A program made the position numbers and the translations under genes. Shown one piece after another: positions 7,887 through 11,433 of a stretch of 11,433 nt of DNA (positions are counted from its first letter, which is position 1; every line of letters starts with the position of its first letter). The DNA comes from Bacillota bacterium (GTDB lineage: Bacteria > Bacillota > Clostridia > Christensenellales > Aristaeellaceae): positions 1 to 11,433 of the forward strand of contig JAEWRJ010000060.1 in assembly GCA_023460055.1 (NCBI GenBank). Direction: 5' to 3'. Below the pieces are notes generated by a model that was not told the DNA's origin, searched no databases, and saw only the letters and a program-made list of their open reading frames with translations.

Positions 7887-8585
7887 ATGACAGTCAAGAC
7901 ACCGATCAATGCAGCAAAACTAAGGCACCATATTCAGTACAATGTCTGGAAGTACGCGCTGCTTGTCATCATCTCAATATTTTTAGTTGATCTGGTTTAT
8001 ACCATGACGGCCTACAGACCGCCTGAAGATAAGCGGATCGACGTATATATTCAAAGCGCGGGCGCTGATCAGGATGCGGTTGACGGCATTTTTGAGCAAA
8101 TGCGGGCTGATCTGCTGCCTGACATGGAGTTGATCAGATCCTATCTTTTGGTTGCCGGTGGCTCTGACGATGTGGCTGCGATTCAGCAGTTGAGCACCTA
8201 TATTGCTGCCGGAGAAGGGGATATCTACCTGCTGAGAGGCGAGGACTTCAAACGCTACGCGTCGCAGGGAGCTTTTGTAGATTTGTCGGGTGCCATTGAA
8301 CAGGGACTGCTTCATACGGATGATATTGACCTGTCAAGCGGATATGTGGCTATCCAGGAGTATGATGATCAGACTGACACCATGGTCGCGGTCTCCCAGA
8401 GGAGACTCTACGGTATCCCTCTGTCACAGCTGCCAGGCTTTGCGGATGAATTCGGGATTTATAGCGATGGACTGTATATGTCAATGACTGTATATAACGG
8501 CAATGACGAGAATGTCATCAGGTTTATGGATGAGCTGCTTGCCCGTACGGCTGTTACCGGAGAGCAGAAAGATTTGATCCCATGA
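7887..8585 (+). CDS. Membrane-anchored protein of unknown function, weakly like a solute-binding protein
   Basis: I do not recognise this 232-residue protein with confidence. The basic N-terminus (1-19) is followed by one hydrophobic segment (about 22-40, YALLVIISIFLVDLVYTM), then a soluble, acidic region of about 190 residues, presumably outside the cell. There is no lipobox and no obvious cleavage site, so the segment probably stays as an anchor. The pattern GDIYLLRGEDFKRYASQGAF (111-130) followed by VDLSGAIEQG resembles the middle of extracellular ABC solute-binding proteins, but the chain is well below their usual 350-450 residues and no permease is nearby. It starts three bases after the lysS stop with no strong ribosome-binding site, and its TGA overlaps the next ATG by four bases, so its translation is probably coupled on both sides. 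The solute-binding idea is inference from a short stretch. Confidence 0.8.
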   Translation: MTVKTPINAAKLRHHIQYNVWKYALLVIISIFLVDLVYTMTAYRPPEDKRIDVYIQSAGADQDAVDGIFEQMRADLLPDMELIRSYLLVAGGSDDVAAIQQLSTYIAAGEGDIYLLRGEDFKRYASQGAFVDLSGAIEQGLLHTDDIDLSSGYVAIQEYDDQTDTMVAVSQRRLYGIPLSQLPGFADEFGIYSDGLYMSMTVYNGNDENVIRFMDELLARTAVTGEQKDLIP

Positions 8586-9868
8586 ACTACGACGCGGTAG
8601 TTTTTGATATGGACGGAACCCTGACTGATTCCGAGCCTGGTATCATCAAATGCCTGCATTATGCCTTTGAAAAGCTTGGACTGCCTGTCCCCGAGCATCA
8701 AGTGCTAAGGAAGTTTCTCGGTCCGCCGCTTGTAGAGTCCTTCATTAGCTTCTGCGGGATGAGCAAGGAAGAAGCAGTCCATGCGACCGGGATCTATCGT
8801 GAACGCTACGGGATAAAAGGGTGGAGAGAAAACGCGGTATATCCCGGTATCCGCAGTCTGCTGCGGGCGCTTCACCATGCGGGACGCTATCTGAGCGTCG
8901 CTACCGGCAAGCCTCATGAGGCCAGTGACAGGATATTAAGGGCCTTTGATTTGCATGAGCATTTCAATGCTCTGGCTGGTCCCATGCCGCATGAGCATTT
9001 TGCCGATAAGAAGGATTTGATTATCCGCTCCTTAAATGGATTTACAGGCAGAGGCGTGATGATCGGAGACCGTGCCAGCGATATCATCGCCGCCAGGGAA
9101 CTTGGCTTGGACAGCATCGGTGTTCTGTGGGGGTACGGCAGCAGGGAAGAGCTGGAAGAGGCGCGGCCTGATTATCTTGTCCGGTCTGTGAGCGAGCTCT
9201 ATGATATTTTAGGCGTGAAGCCGGAACGTGTATCCGGAGGTTACTTTATATCCCTGGAGGGGAATGACGGCTGCGGCAAGTCTACCCAGGCAAGGCTGCT
9301 GCACGAATGGCTGATTCGCCTTGGGTATAATGTGGTGATGACCAGAGAGCCTGGCGGAAGCATGGTGGCTGAAAAAATTCGGGAGCTGGTGCTTGACCGG
9401 GAGAACACCGGCATGCAGGACATGACCGAAGCTCTTTTATATGCAGCTTCCCGCGCCCAGCATGTGCGCGACGTCATCCTGCCTGCGCTTGCTGCGGGAA
9501 AAATCGTGCTGTCAGACCGCTATGTGGATTCGAGCATCGCCTATCAGGGTGCTGGCAGAGAACTCGGCATGGATCTTGTAGCCCGTATTAACGCGCCGGC
9601 GATTGATGGATGCCTGCCAGATTTGACCGTGCTGCTTGATATCGATGCCGCCGCGGCTTTGCGCAGGCGTGAGAGCGCCAGCGAGGTCGACCGTATTGAA
9701 ATGATGGAAGACAGCTTCCATGTCCGGGTTGGCAAGGCTTACCAGGAACTATTGAAGCAAAATCCAGGCCGTATCATACGCGTAGACGCGCAGGGCAGCG
9801 AGGAAGAGGTTGCTGATAGGGTCAGCGCGCTTGTATCACAGCGATTGAAAGACGCCGGTTTAGCCTGA
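8582..9868 (+). CDS. tmk: Fusion of a HAD phosphatase (Gph/5'-nucleotidase-like) with thymidylate kinase
   Basis: One uninterrupted 428-residue frame holds two complete enzymes. Residues 1-212 are a HAD hydrolase of the phosphoglycolate phosphatase/nucleotidase group: motif I DMDGTLTD (Asp9 nucleophile, Asp11 acid), a helical C1 cap (about 15-88), motif II Thr109 in ATGKP, Lys143/144, and motif IV GDRASD (162-167). Its KFLGPPL and GVLWGYGSREELEE blocks are typical of that group. Residues 219-428 are a full-length thymidylate kinase, which makes dTDP from dTMP: P-loop GNDGCGKST (227-235), TREPGG (254-259), DRY (312-314), and an Arg-rich LID with VDRIE (369-373), as in type II enzymes. Almost no linker separates them. 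The ATG overlaps the previous stop (ATGA), and mnmA starts within its own stop. The HAD substrate is unknown; dUMP, dTMP or phosphoglycolate are guesses. Confidence 0.93.
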   Translation: MNYDAVVFDMDGTLTDSEPGIIKCLHYAFEKLGLPVPEHQVLRKFLGPPLVESFISFCGMSKEEAVHATGIYRERYGIKGWRENAVYPGIRSLLRALHHAGRYLSVATGKPHEASDRILRAFDLHEHFNALAGPMPHEHFADKKDLIIRSLNGFTGRGVMIGDRASDIIAARELGLDSIGVLWGYGSREELEEARPDYLVRSVSELYDILGVKPERVSGGYFISLEGNDGCGKSTQARLLHEWLIRLGYNVVMTREPGGSMVAEKIRELVLDRENTGMQDMTEALLYAASRAQHVRDVILPALAAGKIVLSDRYVDSSIAYQGAGRELGMDLVARINAPAIDGCLPDLTVLLDIDAAAALRRRESASEVDRIEMMEDSFHVRVGKAYQELLKQNPGRIIRVDAQGSEEEVADRVSALVSQRLKDAGLA

Positions 9869-10935
9869 TGCGAATAGTTGTCGGTATGTCCGGCGGGGTG
9901 GATTCCGCCGTATCGGCAGCGCTGCTTAAACAGCAGGGCTTTGATGTGATAGGCGTTTTTATGAATAACTGGGAGGAAGACAGTGGCGAAGGCGTATGCA
10001 CGGCGGAGAGCGATTGGGCGGATGTGCGCGCAACCTGCGATGTGATCGGGATTCCCTACTACGCTGTCAACTTCTCAAAAGAATACAAGGACAGGGTGTT
10101 TCATCATTTTCTGAACGAGTACGCCCGCGGCAGAACCCCCAATCCTGATGTGCTGTGCAACCGTGAAATCAAGTTCAAGTCATTTCTGGACTTTGCTTTG
10201 CAGCTGGGCGCTGATAAGATTGCCACGGGCCATTTTGTGCGGACGGATGAGTCCGGACGCCTGTATAAAGGGATGGATCCGGGCAAGGAACAGAGCTATT
10301 TTTTGTATATGCTCAAAGCGGATCAGCTCAGACGCTCAATTTTCCCGGTGGGCGGCATGCTGAAATCACAGGTCAGAGAACTGGCCTCGTCCATGAAGCT
10401 TCCGGTCAACACAAAGAAGGATTCTACGGGGATATGCTTTATCGGAGAGAGAAATTTCAGGTCTTTCCTAAAGGGCTATCTCCCCGCCCAGCCGGGCATG
10501 ATGCGCAGTGAGCAAGGAGCAGTCCTGGGTGAACATCAGGGACTGATGTATTATACACTTGGCCAGCGAAAGGGTCTGGGCATCGGCGGGCATGGGGACG
10601 GCCGCAGCTATTTTGTGGTTGATAAAGACCTCACGCGAAATGAACTGATCGTCGCTCAGGGAGAGGATCACCCCCTGCTGTATTCCCGCGCTGCCGAGCT
10701 TGAGGAGCTGACCTGGGTGGATGCGACGCCCTGTCCCGAGGGGCAGGAAACGAGGCTGACGGCCAAATTCCGATACCGTCAGCCTGACCAGCCGCTCAGT
10801 CTGGTATGGCAGGGTGACAAGGCCCGGCTGCGGTTTGATGTTCCTCAGCGGGCAATTACGCCCGGGCAAAGCGCAGTGCTTTACCGCGGTGATGAATGCC
10901 TTGGCGGCGGGATTATCACGTCATTTTCCAGATAG
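9868..10935 (+). CDS. mnmA: tRNA-specific 2-thiouridylase MnmA
   Basis: MnmA adenylates and then thiolates uridine 34 of tRNA-Lys, tRNA-Glu and tRNA-Gln, using sulfur from a cysteine desulfurase or a relay. At 355 residues it has the family's normal length. The PP-loop SGGVDS (8-13) binds ATP. GRTPNPDVLCNREIKF (88-103) carries the first catalytic cysteine, Cys97. ATGHFVR (119-125) and EQSYFLY (141-147) follow, and DSTGICFIGERNF (185-197) carries the second catalytic cysteine, Cys190. The central domain and C-terminal beta-barrel appear complete. The ATG shares one base with the preceding TGA (TGATG) and has no good Shine-Dalgarno sequence, so it is probably translated by coupling. No cysteine-desulfurase gene is visible next to it, although one often neighbours mnmA in Bacillota. 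The last 15 bases overlap the converging minus-strand gene. Confidence 0.97.
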   Translation: MRIVVGMSGGVDSAVSAALLKQQGFDVIGVFMNNWEEDSGEGVCTAESDWADVRATCDVIGIPYYAVNFSKEYKDRVFHHFLNEYARGRTPNPDVLCNREIKFKSFLDFALQLGADKIATGHFVRTDESGRLYKGMDPGKEQSYFLYMLKADQLRRSIFPVGGMLKSQVRELASSMKLPVNTKKDSTGICFIGERNFRSFLKGYLPAQPGMMRSEQGAVLGEHQGLMYYTLGQRKGLGIGGHGDGRSYFVVDKDLTRNELIVAQGEDHPLLYSRAAELEELTWVDATPCPEGQETRLTAKFRYRQPDQPLSLVWQGDKARLRFDVPQRAITPGQSAVLYRGDECLGGGIITSFSR

Positions 10936-11433
10936 GCTCAGCATGATCTTCTCCGTCTCTTTCAAATAAGCCAGATCAGTATAATAAAGAACCGTACCGT
11001 CTATCTCTATCGCCGCGTGCAGCGTGTCATAGGGGTAGAATCTTATATTGCGGGTGAGTTGCCCAAACTGGATCCGGGCTTCAAAGACAGGGGAAACGCC
11101 TTCATATGAGCGCGATTCATCTGCTTTCCCGGTAGCATGAATATTCATCAGGCGCTTGTATAGCTCCGCGGCATCCTCTGCGGGAACCTCTTCACCTGCT
11201 TCGTTTGTAAAGACGATTTTATACAGCGTATCGCCTTGAGCGTCACGCAAAACTTCATTGTTTGGCATAATGTCCTCGACCAGCTCAACACGGTAGCTGA
11301 TCTGCAGACCATCATCGGACGCGGCGTTGAATGTATTCAAGCGGTTAAGCGGAATGCTGACAGGGTACCGGCTCAGATAGCTCTCCGGATCCGGATCCGT
11401 CATTAACCCCATCGACAGGCTGCTTGCCTGGTA
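10921..11433 (-). CDS. Unrecognised protein, C-terminal part (start outside window)
   Basis: The frame is open to the right edge: codons before the ATG at 11412 read YQASSLS without a stop, so the gene probably begins further right and at least 170 C-terminal residues are visible. The visible part has no membrane segment, is acidic, and is rich in alternating hydrophobic stretches such as YRVELVEDIMP, TLYKIVFTNEAGEEVP and AAIEIDGTVLYYTDLAYL, suggesting a beta-rich soluble or extracellular domain. I cannot assign a family. A loose resemblance to the C-terminal part of DUF4340-type proteins is possible but unproven. Its reading is supported by frame length, lack of internal stops and a composition that looks like real protein. 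Its TGA lies inside the end of mnmA on the other strand. Confidence 0.7.
   Translation of the reverse strand, partial: YQASSLSMGLMTDPDPESYLSRYPVSIPLNRLNTFNAASDDGLQISYRVELVEDIMPNNEVLRDAQGDTLYKIVFTNEAGEEVPAEDAAELYKRLMNIHATGKADESRSYEGVSPVFEARIQFGQLTRNIRFYPYDTLHAAIEIDGTVLYYTDLAYLKETEKIMLSLSGK

Overview
This window looks like an ordinary chromosomal segment of a low- to mid-GC Gram-positive anaerobe, most likely a member of Bacillota/Clostridia. The evidence is gene content and order: smc followed directly by ftsY, then greA followed by lysS, both common neighbour pairs in that phylum. A lipoprotein with several peptidoglycan-binding repeats joined by Pro/Thr linkers also fits. A placement near Christensenellales is only a guess from style; nothing here proves it.

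Layout. (1) Positions 1-3980 hold the 3' part of smc (its ATPase N-terminus lies left of the window) and a complete ftsY, 14 bases apart. A symmetrical hairpin at 4002-4031 follows. (2) A complete minus-strand gene (4059-5507) encodes a secreted lipoprotein with four peptidoglycan-binding repeats. It converges on ftsY and probably shares the hairpin as a two-way terminator. (3) A 348-base intergenic region (5508-5855) carries predicted back-to-back promoters with a 13-base palindrome between them. (4) A tightly packed plus-strand run covers 5856-10935: greA, lysS, a membrane-anchored protein of unknown function, a HAD-phosphatase/thymidylate-kinase fusion, and mnmA. Gaps are 24 and 3 bases, then overlaps of 4 and 1 bases, so this is probably one operon. 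(5) A minus-strand gene running off the right edge overlaps the end of mnmA by 15 bases.

How the genes fit together. smc and ftsY serve chromosome organisation and co-translational membrane targeting. The second operon joins transcription-elongation rescue (GreA), lysine charging of tRNA (LysRS) and wobble-uridine thiolation (MnmA), whose substrates include tRNA-Lys. It also contains dTMP phosphorylation fused to a HAD phosphatase, plus an unexplained membrane protein.

Most of the window is housekeeping. The parts most worth a second look are the HAD-Tmk fusion, the membrane-tethered protein coupled to it, a C8 tract inside the lipoprotein gene, and the divergent control region. I see no CRISPR array, transposase, phage gene, rRNA or tRNA.
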